In this document: one piece after another, positions 1 through 9,944 of the stretch
Layout of the letters: each line of letters opens with the position of its first letter
Position numbering within the stretch: position 1 is the stretch's first letter
Source of the DNA: Melieria omissa
Taxonomy: Eukaryota > Arthropoda > Insecta > Diptera > Ulidiidae
DNA: 64,000 nt
Assembly: GCA_963971225.1 (NCBI GenBank)
Contig: OZ020267.1
Location: forward strand, 120,149,891-120,213,890
Direction of reading: 5' to 3'
Notes under the pieces: generated by a model
The model's input: only the letters and a program-made list of their open reading frames with translations
Told to the model about the DNA's origin: nothing
The model's database searches: none
Translations under genes and position numbers: made by a program

Positions 1-984
1 ATAAACAATTCTGACAATAATTACGTCGAAAATAAAAAAAAAAAACTGAAAATAACTGGCAATTTTGTATGAAAATGCACCATGGTCTGACCAAGCCATG
101 GTTTTAGGTTTTGTGCTTAGAAAGGATCAGTTAAGGATTTCATGAAATATGAGCTCGATAGCTTAATTACAACATTACTAAAATGCATCCAAAATTCAAT
201 ATGGTCTGGCCCGAACCGGATGCCCGCAGTTAAGAATAAATGATTAAAAAAATCAGCATTGCATTTGTTCTCGCAGAATAGTTGTATTTTTAGTGTTACC
301 AAAAGTATCGACTATTTACCAAGGTAGTAGTCAAACGCAGGCTTCATGCCAACCCTGCATCATCTGTTGAAATTTGGAAAAAAATGCACTTACATTTTTT
401 TGGTGAATTGTGTGTAAACATGGAAACATGGTCACCTCTATCATAATTAAATTTCAGAACGTCATACATTTTGTAAATGTTGGATTTCTTTTACATAGCT
501 GGTGTGTTATGCTTTTTAAAATACGTCTTTTGAGTTTTTCGTAATTCTTTTAGAAAGTTTTTTCAATATGTAATAACTTAAAACAAAGTTGAATTTTTTA
601 GTTGGGATTTTATGACTTTAAAATACATGTCACTAAAATTTTTTGTTTTAAGAAGTTTATGTTATATGTATACATATATGTATGTATGCACAATTTTATT
701 CAACATACATTAAAAATAATACGCAAAGATGGAAGTATAAAAATGGCGTTAAACTGGAGTTTTTGCATATCCCCCCCCTTCCCGAAATCCTGGGGACGCC
801 ACTGTGTACCGGAGATCTCGCAATATAATTTTAAAGAATGAAAAAATTAAGACAAAACATTGAGCTGGTTTTATCCAATCAAATTAACAAAGCCGAATAA
901 TTTTATGTGAAGACAGTCCGAGAAAGCGACATACAGAAGACTTCGTTCATGGGTGGGTTTGTCTCTTTTAATTTTAGAATTTTA
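1..984. other. AT-rich non-coding stretch
   Basis: No gene is recognised. The short open frames here are stop-limited, AT-rich and without motif. The only structured piece is a short hAT-type end near 735-804, listed separately. An ATGT/ACAT-rich patch lies near 665-690, as is common in fly intergenic DNA. Confidence 0.6.
735..804 (-). repeat. hAT-type terminal fragment (single end)
   Basis: The stretch runs through a C-homopolymer of about eight bases, then CGAAATCCTGGGGACGCCACTG. Read on the minus strand it starts CAGTGGCGTCCCCAGGATTT followed by a G-run, the layout of a widespread group of hAT terminal repeats (CAGTGGCG...CCAGGATTT plus poly-G). A related end occurs at 8130-8276. I see no partner end and no 8 bp duplication, so this is probably a truncated relic. 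Confidence 0.45.
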
Positions 985-1497
985 TTAACCCTTTCGCTAT
1001 TTTGTTGCCATATGGCACATGCTACTTTGTAGACATCTGCATCCTCTATGGTTGCAAGAATATTTTTTTGTTGGTGTTAGAATAGTTTGAAGTTTTAGGA
1101 AAAATTCGAAATTAATAAACTGAATATTTAAGTTTAAAGAAGAGAAGTATACAGGTTTTTTTAATGGTATGCATTGACATAGCAAAAGAAGAAGAAGCAG
1201 AAAACTTAGATAATTTTTTAATTTGACGTTTTCTTTCAATTTAATTACTTCTTTACTTCTTATTTTGGCTAAAGTAAATGAATAAATATTCAAATTTTCG
1301 TTATGCGTAAAAATTTTTATGTTTAAGTAATTATTACAGTCACAACGATGTGGTTTCTTTCATAGAAAAACACTTTAAAATTTAGGGTCCGAGTATAAAA
1401 ATAAAAAAAAATTGTATGGAATGTTGCTAATATAATCACATAGAAGCCCAAGGCGTAAAATTTAAAATTTTAACTTTTCCCAGTAAGAAAGGGTTAA
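985..1497. mobile_element. TTAA-flanked MITE, family A, copy 1 (uninterrupted)
   Basis: TTAA at 985-988 is followed by CCCTTTCGCTATTTTG. The other end reads TAAGAAAGGG followed by TTAA at 1494-1497. The matching end of a second copy (37344-39683) reads TAGCGAAAGGG, so the original terminal inverted repeat was about CCCTTTCGCTA. TTAA duplication plus CCC-starting ends is the signature of piggyBac-like non-autonomous elements. Net length is 513 bp against about 523 bp for copy 2 after its insertions are subtracted. Small frames inside (for example 997-1293 minus) have no recognisable domain. This copy preserves the empty target sites (TTAA at 1323-1326 and TA at 1428-1429) that are filled in copy 2. 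Confidence 0.85.
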
Positions 1498-2870
1498 CAA
1501 CTCGGTATTCCCGAGCACTGCTTGGGTGTGGCCGAACACAGGCTTGCAATCGCTCACACAAAACTAACAGCTTCTTGCACAAGCAGTCATACGCACACAC
1601 AGGCTTTAAAGTACACTTCATAATTAATCCCTTCATCAAAAGCCTCCACCAACCTCCAGCAGGCCTCTCCAGCCATCCTGCAACCAGCCGCACTCGAACG
1701 AGTCTCATTTGTTTAAACCTCCGCACGCTCTTAACGCCTAATACCCCTGCCTGCTCTGACTCCCTGCCACAGCCGAGCAATTCACTTTTTTCATTTGAAT
1801 TTGAATTTTGCCTTCTGATTGATTGCGTCGCTTCCAGGATTTATTCCGAATGCCGCGTAATTTTGCTCCTGTTGCCAGTCGTGTTGTTGCTGGTTGTGCT
1901 TGTGCTTGTTGTGGCATTGGGGCTCTGTGGTTGAGGGTTTGTGTGCGTGTGCAGTGCACTTGTGGAGGTGATGTTGTTTGCTTTGTTGCCGGCTGCAATG
2001 GAAGAGTGTTGCGGCAAATGTTAACAACATGTTACCAGAAAGTTTCTGTTTAATTTGCGGCAATTTGAGAACTTTTTGTGTAAACCATGTTTTCATGTTT
2101 CGCATCTACGCACAAATTTCATTGAAATTAGTTGTTTTCGTTGTTGTGTTTCGCTTTAAGCATTGCACATTTAACCATTTCTACGTCGCTAACGGGCCGC
2201 AATAACAAACCAAATCACATTTCTATTCATTCCGTTGTGTTTATTCGACTTTGTGTCGAGCGCTTCAAGAGCAAATGCCAAACACACATACATATGTACA
2301 TGTGTACGTATATAATAACAAATACAAATACAACAACACACACGCTTACCGGCGCTAGCCTTCGCGCGCAGATAGGCGAATCATTTTAATTGTCTTGTTT
2401 CAAATTTGTTGTTCTAGCGCTTTTGAAGTGGAGTCACACACACACTCACGCACTCGTACACACCCACCAACGCATATAGCCCATCGGTCGCCTTTGACAC
2501 CCTCTCTTCCTACCGCCATGCATTCCTCCCATCGACATAAATTTTATTTGAATGGCCGCCCGCCTCAGCCGCACCAGTCGTTGTGGCGTTGGTGGTGGTT
2601 GTGACGACAGAATTGCTGGTGTTGTTGCGGCTGCCGACAGTCAAAACCAAAAATGTGTTGAAATTAATGTTGGTTCGGTTTATGCTTTTCGTACGCGTTT
2701 CTCCTCTATGAATTTGCACGCATACCGCTGCAAGGCCCACAGCGGCTTTCGAGACGTCAATCATTCTTTAGAAAACTTTTTTCAATTACACTTTCCGTCT
2801 GCCTTATATAAATACGCGAACTTGCGCGGGCGTTTGTGTGTGCACGCCGATCCATAGCGCCTAGAAGTAT
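1498..2870. other. Unique DNA with microsatellites, no gene seen
   Basis: Base composition is more balanced than in the flanks. CA/GT-rich runs occur near 1930-1960 and 2437-2465, with ACAT/GTAC repeats near 2285-2310. Overlapping frames of 60-120 codons are open on both strands, which argues for composition rather than coding. A TATATAAATA string at about 2805 resembles a TATA box, but I see no supported initiator or reading frame after it. Confidence 0.55.
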
Positions 2871-4758
2871 GTAAATGATGGCAAGTTTGGTATTTACCGA
2901 AGTTGTGTATAAACTAGGAAAACTAAAAAAATCGGTACAGGTATTTATATATATGGCGGTTCTTATTTTTTGGAATGCCTTGTTATCTTTTCACACAGAT
3001 GTCGATAAATCTACTCCATGAAATAAAGGACTAGGGGATACTAGTTCTCTCATCTACCTCCACAGACTACGCCTTAGTATAAATATTTGCAGTGACATGA
3101 TCTTTTTGACATTGCGGGTCAAAATTTTAGTTTAAATAGAAAAACAATGCTTAACTAGCAAAAAAAATCATCAATGACCCAGTATTATTTAAGCTTTTCA
3201 CCCCAAGCAGGACTACAGACACTCTAGGGTTCGGGTTAGGTAGGAGGAGTGTAACAACTGTTTTCCATAATTTTTTTTTATTTTCTCAAAGAACACACTA
3301 ATAGCTACTCATTAGTTATTTTTTTAGTTTTATTGAGGCCCACAATTTATTTAAAATAATTTTTGTCTCTCACACAATTTCAAAAATAATTATTTGCTGT
3401 CTTTCTCGCGAAACTTCAACTTTGTCTTACAATTTCTACCGTTCTGCATGTGGCAGCGTTAATTGACTCCATTTGTTTTATAATATGGTGATTTCCCTTT
3501 CTATACCTGTAAAATGAGCCAGAAAAATCATAAGGTGTAATTTACAGAATTTTTTTAAGCTTAAGATGTCTACAGGCCTTCTTGGGAACTAGAGGGTTAA
3601 ATGTTAGTAACACCGAATTGGAAAGCAACCACTGTCATGGATACGATTTTTAGTTTATTTCCCAAATAAATGTCAAAATAAGGTTTGAACGATTTTTATA
3701 TGTTCAACTTCAATAAACTACATTTATTTATATGGATATTTTACTTAGCTAATTAGGTGCGAATTGAGAATTTGTTTTAGGAAGTTTAAGTTTTTTAGTT
3801 TCAGTAAGTAATACGACCATTTTCGAAGCGATTTTGTAGTAACTCGATTTACATCGCGATACAGCATATCAGAATGAAACTCATATTTTATAAACAATAT
3901 ATCAAATAGAGACCCAAAATTGTGTATATTTGTACAGTGGCTGAAAATTTGTCAGATGTATTAAACATTTTTAATATACGCAACTACTAGCGTTACAATT
4001 TGACCACAAAAATGTTTTAGGCCCTGCACCATCAACACAACTTTTGCGAAATTGTATGCTACAGGTTATTTAATATAATTAGATATTTTTAAGAATTGAT
4101 AACAGCTTGATGTGTAAAAACAATGCAAAGATTTTATGAATGAAATGAAAGATGGTATGGTAACTTGTATTACATAAAATTAAATGAAACTTTTTAAGTT
4201 GTTGAGAATTGAATGAAATTGTTTTCGTTTTTAGAAATTCCATCATTCGAATCAGAAATCACGTAGAAATTAACATAAAAATAAGTGTGCGAAAGAATAA
4301 ATTTATAAACTTTCATGCAACACAGAGATTTTACAATATAAAACCAGTTTTGTTTCTTTTAAACAGTAAATGTGTGCGAACGATACAGCTAAAGAAAAGA
4401 TACATTAAAGAGTTTGGAAGAAAAGACACAATTCCGACTATTTAGAAACAGATCAAAATTGAGTATTTTTGTACAGTAATTTTTAGCAAAGTTAATCTAT
4501 CTTAACGATCTATAGATTTCCTATGGCTCTACCACCAATTAAATAAATAAAGAAAAACCTATAAGTCCTTGTCTACATTTTGGTATATATTCCTTTAAAG
4601 GATTATATAAACCTTTTAAAATTTTGTCTGCTTTGGTATGTCGCATTAATAAATACAACTACAGTTGCATGCGTTCTTTAAAAAAATATTAAGTTAGCTT
4701 AGCATAACCAGCTTCTTGCAACTTGTTTCTGTATACATAATTGTAACGGATAACCAAT
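2871..4758. other. AT-rich intergenic or intronic DNA
   Basis: No gene, RNA gene or long inverted repeat is recognised. The only candidate structure is a solitary TTAA-type end near 3560-3600, listed separately. The 78-codon frame at 4209-4445 is AT-driven and featureless. Confidence 0.55.
3560..3600 (-). repeat. Possible solitary TTAA-type MITE end
   Basis: The string CTTGGGAACTAGAGGGTTAA ends in GGGTTAA, the form expected for one end of a piggyBac-like MITE, and loosely resembles the TGGGAATTGAAGAGTTAA end at 52983-53000. No matching CCC-starting partner with TTAA is visible upstream. It may be a truncated copy or chance. Confidence 0.25.
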
Positions 4759-5910
4759 CCCTGCAAGCAACTCGGTAGTCGACTACAAAAATAACTCACT
4801 TCTAGTTAACTTTCATGACCTAACTATAAGCTAACTACAAAGTAATGCAGAACTTCCCAAAAAACAATGCAACTTTTGCTTTTTGGCATATTTTAAAGAA
4901 CAGTTAATTGCTATTTGTTCTTATGCGATTTTATGTCACTAACTATAAGCTAACTGCAAAGTAATGCAGAACCCACCCAAATTTAATGCGTGCGTTTGTG
5001 GCATAGAAATTAAAAAAAAACAGTTAATTGTTGTTTGTTTTTTTGCTCTTTGGAATTTTATATTACATATTTGTCATTTTCTTTCGTGCATTATGAAATC
5101 ATAATCAGTGCTTTAGCCTCGTGCGTGCGGTCGCAGTCCAGCGAAATAAAATTAATTGTGTAAAACTAAATTAAAAAACGTGAATTGTTAAACAATTTTA
5201 TATAATTATTTCAAGCGATTGCTTTAATTTTCATTATTTAAGCTAAGCCAAAATGAGAGGTGCAAGCAAAAGAAAGTTAAGAAGGCTTTTGGAAAAGGAA
5301 ATGGATTCGTATTCAAATAAATTAAATTCATGTAATATTGGTAAATCAGAAGCCACCTGTTCCTCTGCTAATGTGCAGAGCCAAAACAGAATTTATATTG
5401 AAAATATTAGTGTCCAAGAAAATTGTTCCAAGAAAATTGTTTAAAAAAAAATGCATTAAAAGAAAAAATCGGTGATTGGTATTTTAAAAATAGGCCATCT
5501 CGCAAGTGTTTTGAAGAGTTGTTAGGTATTTAAACATTTTTCAAATAAAAAAGGAAATACAAAAATTTTAAATTTACAAAACAATCATAGAAATATCCAT
5601 TTTTATGGATAAAGACGTATTAACTAATAGTTGAGTTATAGCTGATTTAAATAAAGTCAACTTGAAGCTAACTGAAATGTAATTAGTTTATAGCTAACCA
5701 TAAATTAGATAACTTTGAACTAACTTTTAAATAACTAACTTTAAGTTAGTTGAAAAGTCATGCAGAGTCGGACAATTGACTACTGCCTAGGCCATCGCCA
5801 TGTTAAAATAGTCAGTTGGCTCCATTGAAAATAATCCAACTATCAACCACAACTAGTTGAGAATTAGTTAGATTAAAGTGCGTTAAAAGTTAATTGAGTT
5901 GCCGGCAGGG
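4759..5910. mobile_element. DNA transposon relic with CCCTGC...GCAGGG ends
   Basis: The left end reads CCCTGCAAGCAACTC. The right end, read on the minus strand, is CCCTGCCGGCAACTC, so about 13 of 15 terminal bases match. Sub-terminal DNA is full of repeated AGCTAAC/AGTTAAC-type motifs, including a direct duplication (CTAACTATAAGCTAACT near 4821 and 4938). Flanking 8-mers do not match, so the target duplication is lost or the ends are slightly off. The element carries a broken reading frame at 5253-5520. The superfamily is not established. The repeat-rich sub-terminal regions suit hAT-like or related cut-and-paste elements. Confidence 0.55.
5253..5520 (+). pseudogene. N-terminal relic of a transposase-like protein
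   Basis: An ATG at 5253 opens a 63-codon basic frame starting MRGASKRKLRRLLEKEMD. It ends at TAA in an A-run (about 5442-5450). In another frame shortly after comes DWYFKNRPSRKCFEELLGI, then a stop near 5531. A basic start followed by a W-x-x-x-N...LL-x-I segment fits the N-terminus of a group of uncharacterised insect and cnidarian transposase-like proteins. I believe the minus-strand relic at 6955-7252 belongs to the same group. The A-run frameshift and the lack of any downstream catalytic region show it is not functional. The assignment is from memory of the family's shape, so it is tentative. It sits wholly inside the 4759-5910 element. Confidence 0.4.
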
Positions 5911-6954
5911 ATGTTACTCATACGCAGCGTGTGTCCGAAGTAGTGAAGTGAACTAGTGTATAATTTAAGTGCTTTCACTTTATTTGTAGCTGCTTAAATT
6001 TGAAAAAGAGCTGAAAGCATTATTAATGGTCAATAAAAGTTAAATTTTTGACAAACTTGTGTGTTCACTTCTATTCAGGCATATTCCGCACAACATGCAT
6101 ACATTCATGTTCAAATACATTTGCTCTATCTGCATTTGTATCGTAGTTCACGCGACACGTGAGCATGTTTTAATTTAATTTCAACGAATTGTGCAAATGC
6201 AAAATATTGCGCATAATCCTTTGGCCGCATTTTGGTTCAGCCATCTGCACACACATACACACAAACACAGAAACACATGTTTATGCTGAACTCGCTGTGC
6301 AGTGCTTTTTTAATGAATGCAAATTCAAATTTTATTAAAAACCACAAAAATGAACCACAAGCGAAAATGTGTTCTGTCACATGAATTGCAATTTGATGCA
6401 ACCGCAACCCACAGCAACGGCGGCGGCAATGGCAGCGACAGCAACTGCAATAACAACAACGGTGCTCGCTTAGCAGGGGCGGTGCTGGTGTTTCTGCTGT
6501 AGCAGGTAGTGACCACCAGCGCGTTCGATTTTGGTTCGACATGTGAGGTGTTTGCGTGGGCATGTGCGGTGTATGGAAAGTGGCAAAAATAACAACAACT
6601 GCGCACAATTATAAATTAATAGGCATTTTAACGTTAATCAGAGCGGCAGGCATGTTTATTGTTCGTCGCAATCCCACCGGAAATCGACAATTCGTGCGCA
6701 GTTTGTTGTTCGCATAAACGCTGCCTTTTCGCTTTGCTGGTCAGCGGGCCAGCGGTAAAACGTGGTGTAGTGGTAAATTAGTGGGCACGATGTGAGTGCA
6801 CGACGCACAGTGGGATATTGACCATAGAAAACGGCGATCAGTGCGACGGAGCTCACAAAATTAAGTATTTTTTACATAGATGAAAAATATATAAAACAAT
6901 TAAAACCAAAAATTGTTTTTTTATTTAATTTATTCAATTTAAGTAAATATTTAA
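5911..6954. other. Mostly unique DNA, no gene seen
   Basis: The stretch includes a GGC/CAG/CAA-rich patch at about 6415-6465, which generates a Cys/Arg-rich 123-codon frame on the minus strand (6237-6608) and a short Ser/Asn-rich frame on the plus strand. Both are low-complexity products of the repeat and are not called as genes. Confidence 0.5.
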
Positions 6955-7252
6955 AATTTTGGGCTTTTTTAACAGAATTATAAAATGTAAATGTATTTAC
7001 AATTACTACTTCATGGCCACAAGAAACCACAATCATTATTACGTACAACCTCTTTTTGAAATCCAAATCAACATTCGTGATTTTAGCCGATAGCTCTGCG
7101 TTTCCGAAGAATCTTATTACTGTATTTCCATCATATGAGTTGCCGAATTCGATTTGATCAACAATCAAACCTGTTTTCTTTCTGAAGCTCTTTTGAATCA
7201 GTTTTTTCTATTTCACTGACAATTTTCCTATCGTTTTCTGACCTTGCTTGCC
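6955..7252 (-). pseudogene. Internal fragment of a transposase-like protein
   Basis: Read on the minus strand from 7252, three frames joined by small shifts give WQARSENDRKIVSEIEKTD, then a stretch with KLIQKSFRKKTGLIVDQIEF, then GNSYDGNTVIRFFGNAELSA, KITNVDLDFKKRLYVIMIVV and SCGHEVVI. The arrangement W-Q-A-R...KxGLIVD-x(4,6)-GN-x-x-DGNT-x-x-RFF...ITxVD...Y-x-I-L/M...SCG recalls a family of uncharacterised transposase-like proteins found in hydra, aphids and ants. This is recognised from family shape, not from a search. At least one frameshift and the loss of both ends mark it as dead. It lies about 1 kb from the N-terminal relic at 5253-5520 but in opposite orientation, so the two may come from separate copies. 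Confidence 0.45.
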
Positions 7253-8129
7253 ATTTTTGTATTAGTAGTTTTTACGATAAATGAAGAAGGCCTTAAAAAA
7301 TCGTATCCAACCATGCAATACTGACAATCCAAAATTAAGATTATTGGTTTTAACATTTCTAGTAATCATTTCAATCAGTCAATTAAGTTAAATTGTGCGC
7401 CAGTTACACCGCATAAATAACACTTTTGAGTTGACAAAAACAAAACAACAATTATACCAAATGAAACGAACCAGTAGAAGGAAGAATTCAAAAGTACGGT
7501 ATAATCTGCATATTCCGACTTTTATTTTTAGTGGGTTCCAATAGAATAACAAAAACAAAACAAAAACTTATGATAAAAACAAAATTCCTTACGGAGTAAA
7601 GATCAATCGAAATTACACAATTTGAAACTGACTTTGAAGCACTAAAACTTAAATATTTCGGAAAATGCACAAAAGAGCACTTCAATTTTTTGCAATATAC
7701 AGGGTGGGCGGAAAGTTTCTGCATACAAAAAAAACACCCTTAAGGATCATTTGTATTGCTTTTCAACATTTTTTATTTAAACCACTAAATCATATCCAAG
7801 CAAAGTTCAATTGATCATTCATATCGTGTATGTGTGCTATTTTTTTCGTAGCACTCTAGGACTCGCTTTCGAAAACTTTCGCACAGGACCGACGCACAGT
7901 GGTCGGACTTATATGGGCAAAGCGGTCAAAAATACTTCTAGCAGAGATATCAGCCTGAAACTTTGGTAACTTGTTTTTAAGAATGTGGCAATTATTTCAT
8001 GTGAAAATGGGCGTGGTCGGACATCTATACGCCTGCCCCATGTAAGGAAATGATAAAAAATTTGTTTCTTTTTTGTTTTTAATGAGAAACAAATTGTTTC
8101 CAAGATTTTGCTCGACAAAATTCATATAT
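7253..8129. other. AT-rich stretch, no gene seen
   Basis: Contains TACAGGGTGGGCGGAAAG at about 7698, which resembles one end of a Tc1/mariner-superfamily element but has no visible partner. DNA at about 7905-8045 (ATATGGGCAAAGCGGTC...TGAAACTTTGG...GGGCGTGG) shares phrases with the diverged repeats at 25.3-25.8 kb. The minus-strand 69-codon frame here is not supported. Confidence 0.4.
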
Positions 8130-8276
8130 AGGCAGGCTCAGAGGAGCAACCGGAGGGGGTTGCGGGGTTCAAACCCCCAAATCAAAAAATTGCTTGTGAA
8201 AATTATGATCTCAAACAGTATTAGGCCCAAAGTGGTATGCAAAACCCCCCAAAATGAAATCCTGTGTGCGTCACTG
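8130..8276 (-). repeat. hAT-type terminal fragment
   Basis: On the minus strand the segment begins CAGTGACGCACACAGGATTT, followed by a G-run and an inner GGGGTTTGAACCCC palindrome. It is the same kind of end as at 735-804 (CAGTGRCG...CAGGATTT-G-run). No second end or 8 bp duplication was found nearby. The inner palindrome superficially resembles a tRNA T-arm but has no tRNA context. Confidence 0.5.
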
Positions 8277-9575
8277 TACAGGTAATTAACTCAAAACGGA
8301 GCGTGAATTAAAATTTTATGAACAGAAGGTGGAAGCCAGTACCATTGATACATCTCTATCTCTTAGCAGTGTCGAGCGCATATTTCCTTAATTTTTCAAC
8401 ATTTATGTTTTAATCTGAAAACATAGCTTTAGCTTTAACATACAATTTAGCACTTGTATAAATCATATTTTATCTTGATATATCTCAAAATTTGATTAGA
8501 AAAAGTTTTCCATACGACACATTTTTAACTGATCGTTCCTGTGGCAGCTATATGTTACAGTTGGGCGATCTTGTTCAAGTTTAGTTATGCGATTCAGTAT
8601 TACATAGAAATGTCAAATACGACATTTTGTGAGAATGTCTTTCAAAATGCATATCTTGTTATGTCATTTCTTCTGCCAGATTTACTAATTTTCCCACATT
8701 GTGGGGTCTGAAACCGCTTTGCTCCATTTTCTCCTTCCACATTTGGACATGAAACCTCTTTAACATTACCAAAAAAAAACCAAAACTGTCCCCACAGAAC
8801 CTATGATAACAAAAATATTTACATATGTAAATAGTGTCAGCCACCGTATATAAAAATTGGTTTAAAGGTGAAATTAAAATAGAAAAATAAAAAAGTTGCA
8901 ATACGCATTATATTAACATCACCTTACTTAAAAACAACAACACAAACAAACAACAATACCACCGCACAAAATGCCAAGCTTCTTTTGCACTTCTGGGTTT
9001 GCGCCCCATTTTTAATACAGGCACTCAGTCTATGAAAGATTGCACGAAGCCTGGCAAATTCTGGCAGCTGAAACTAACACATTATAATCTTAAAACGTGC
9101 CTTAGTATTCGGAAAAAAAGATCAATGGGGGCAACGAGAGGGAACACAACTAAAACTTTAAGTGAAATTCTGGGAGTCAGACGAAAAACACAGAATATAG
9201 TAGTTGTAGATTTTGATTTTTGTTTTTAAGTAGACTTCAATTTAAATATATCTCATTAACTAAAATTAAGTTAAATACTTGTATGTTCAATACCCTTTTT
9301 ATTAATTTTAAATTTGGTGATTTTTTAATAAAGTTTTAACACTTCAAAATTGATTATTGTAAAACGCTGCTCACATTGCACTAATCAAGTGAACAAATGT
9401 TCTCACTTCTGATGCTATTTTCAGAAAGTACCGCAAGAATCAAACCAAAAAAAATTTACCGTTAGAAAGCTTGATTATATAGGAGACTATGTAGTTACTT
9501 TTCATTTTAAAATTTGGACTTTGAATTTTTTATTTTTGGCCTATGGGAGCGACCACAGTGCGACGCTTCGGCGAA
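8277..9575. other. AT-rich stretch, no gene seen
   Basis: Only short, stop-limited frames occur, for example 8659-8901 minus and 8999-9229 plus, and neither carries a recognisable motif. No repeat from elsewhere in the window was seen here. Confidence 0.5.
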
Positions 9576-9944
9576 TTTAATTAAATGTCACTCATACGCC
9601 ACGTTGCGCTGCGCAAAAAAATGTACATATCGCAATTACACAGTTTGAATGTATTTTTTTGGATTGGTGTCTTAAGCGTATTTGTTGGTCGTTAAAATAT
9701 CTACAAACTTGCCGAAGACAGTAAAGCGATATTCGAAAGGATTTAGGACCTATTAGCATTTAAACGTTCGAAGACTTAAGCGACGAACTCGACTAAAATG
9801 AGCAAACTTCAAAGTCGGATTTCTCTTAAACTAGAGCCAATCCAGCCAAACGGCTGGTGGCTCTCAACTCAGTATACCTATAGAAAAGTCACCCAGTAGG
9901 TCCCCCTATGTCTAAATTTTTAAGGGCAAATTTCACGCACAGTG
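9576..9944. mobile_element. Long-TIR MITE, family B, 5'-truncated copy
   Basis: From ATGTCACTCATACGCCACGT (9585) onward this matches the right two-thirds of the element at 43370-43897, including GGATTGGTGTCTTAAGC and AAACTTGCCGAAGACA. It continues through the inner arm AGAGCCAATCCAGCC to the end CACGCACAGTG at 9944. The left terminal arm is missing. Compared with the other copy it keeps extra bases (ACGTTCGAAGACTTAAGCG, about 9762-9781), which match the left half of the full copy, so it may be the less rearranged version. Confidence 0.7.

Noticed and set aside
2800..2840. TATATAAATA as a TATA box
   Set aside because: No initiator at the right distance and no coding sequence after it. Such strings are frequent in AT-rich DNA.
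6237..6608. 123-codon Cys/Arg-rich minus-strand frame
   Set aside because: It is the antisense of a GGC/CAG/CAA simple repeat, not a cysteine-rich peptide gene.
7683..7740. TACAGGGTGGGCGGAAAG as a Tc1/mariner-type end
   Set aside because: No inverted partner within several kb, and the phrase is short, so the element cannot be delimited.
8160..8180. GGGGTTCAAACCCCC as a tRNA T-arm
   Set aside because: No D-arm, anticodon arm or acceptor stem surrounds it. It is the inner palindrome of a hAT-type end.
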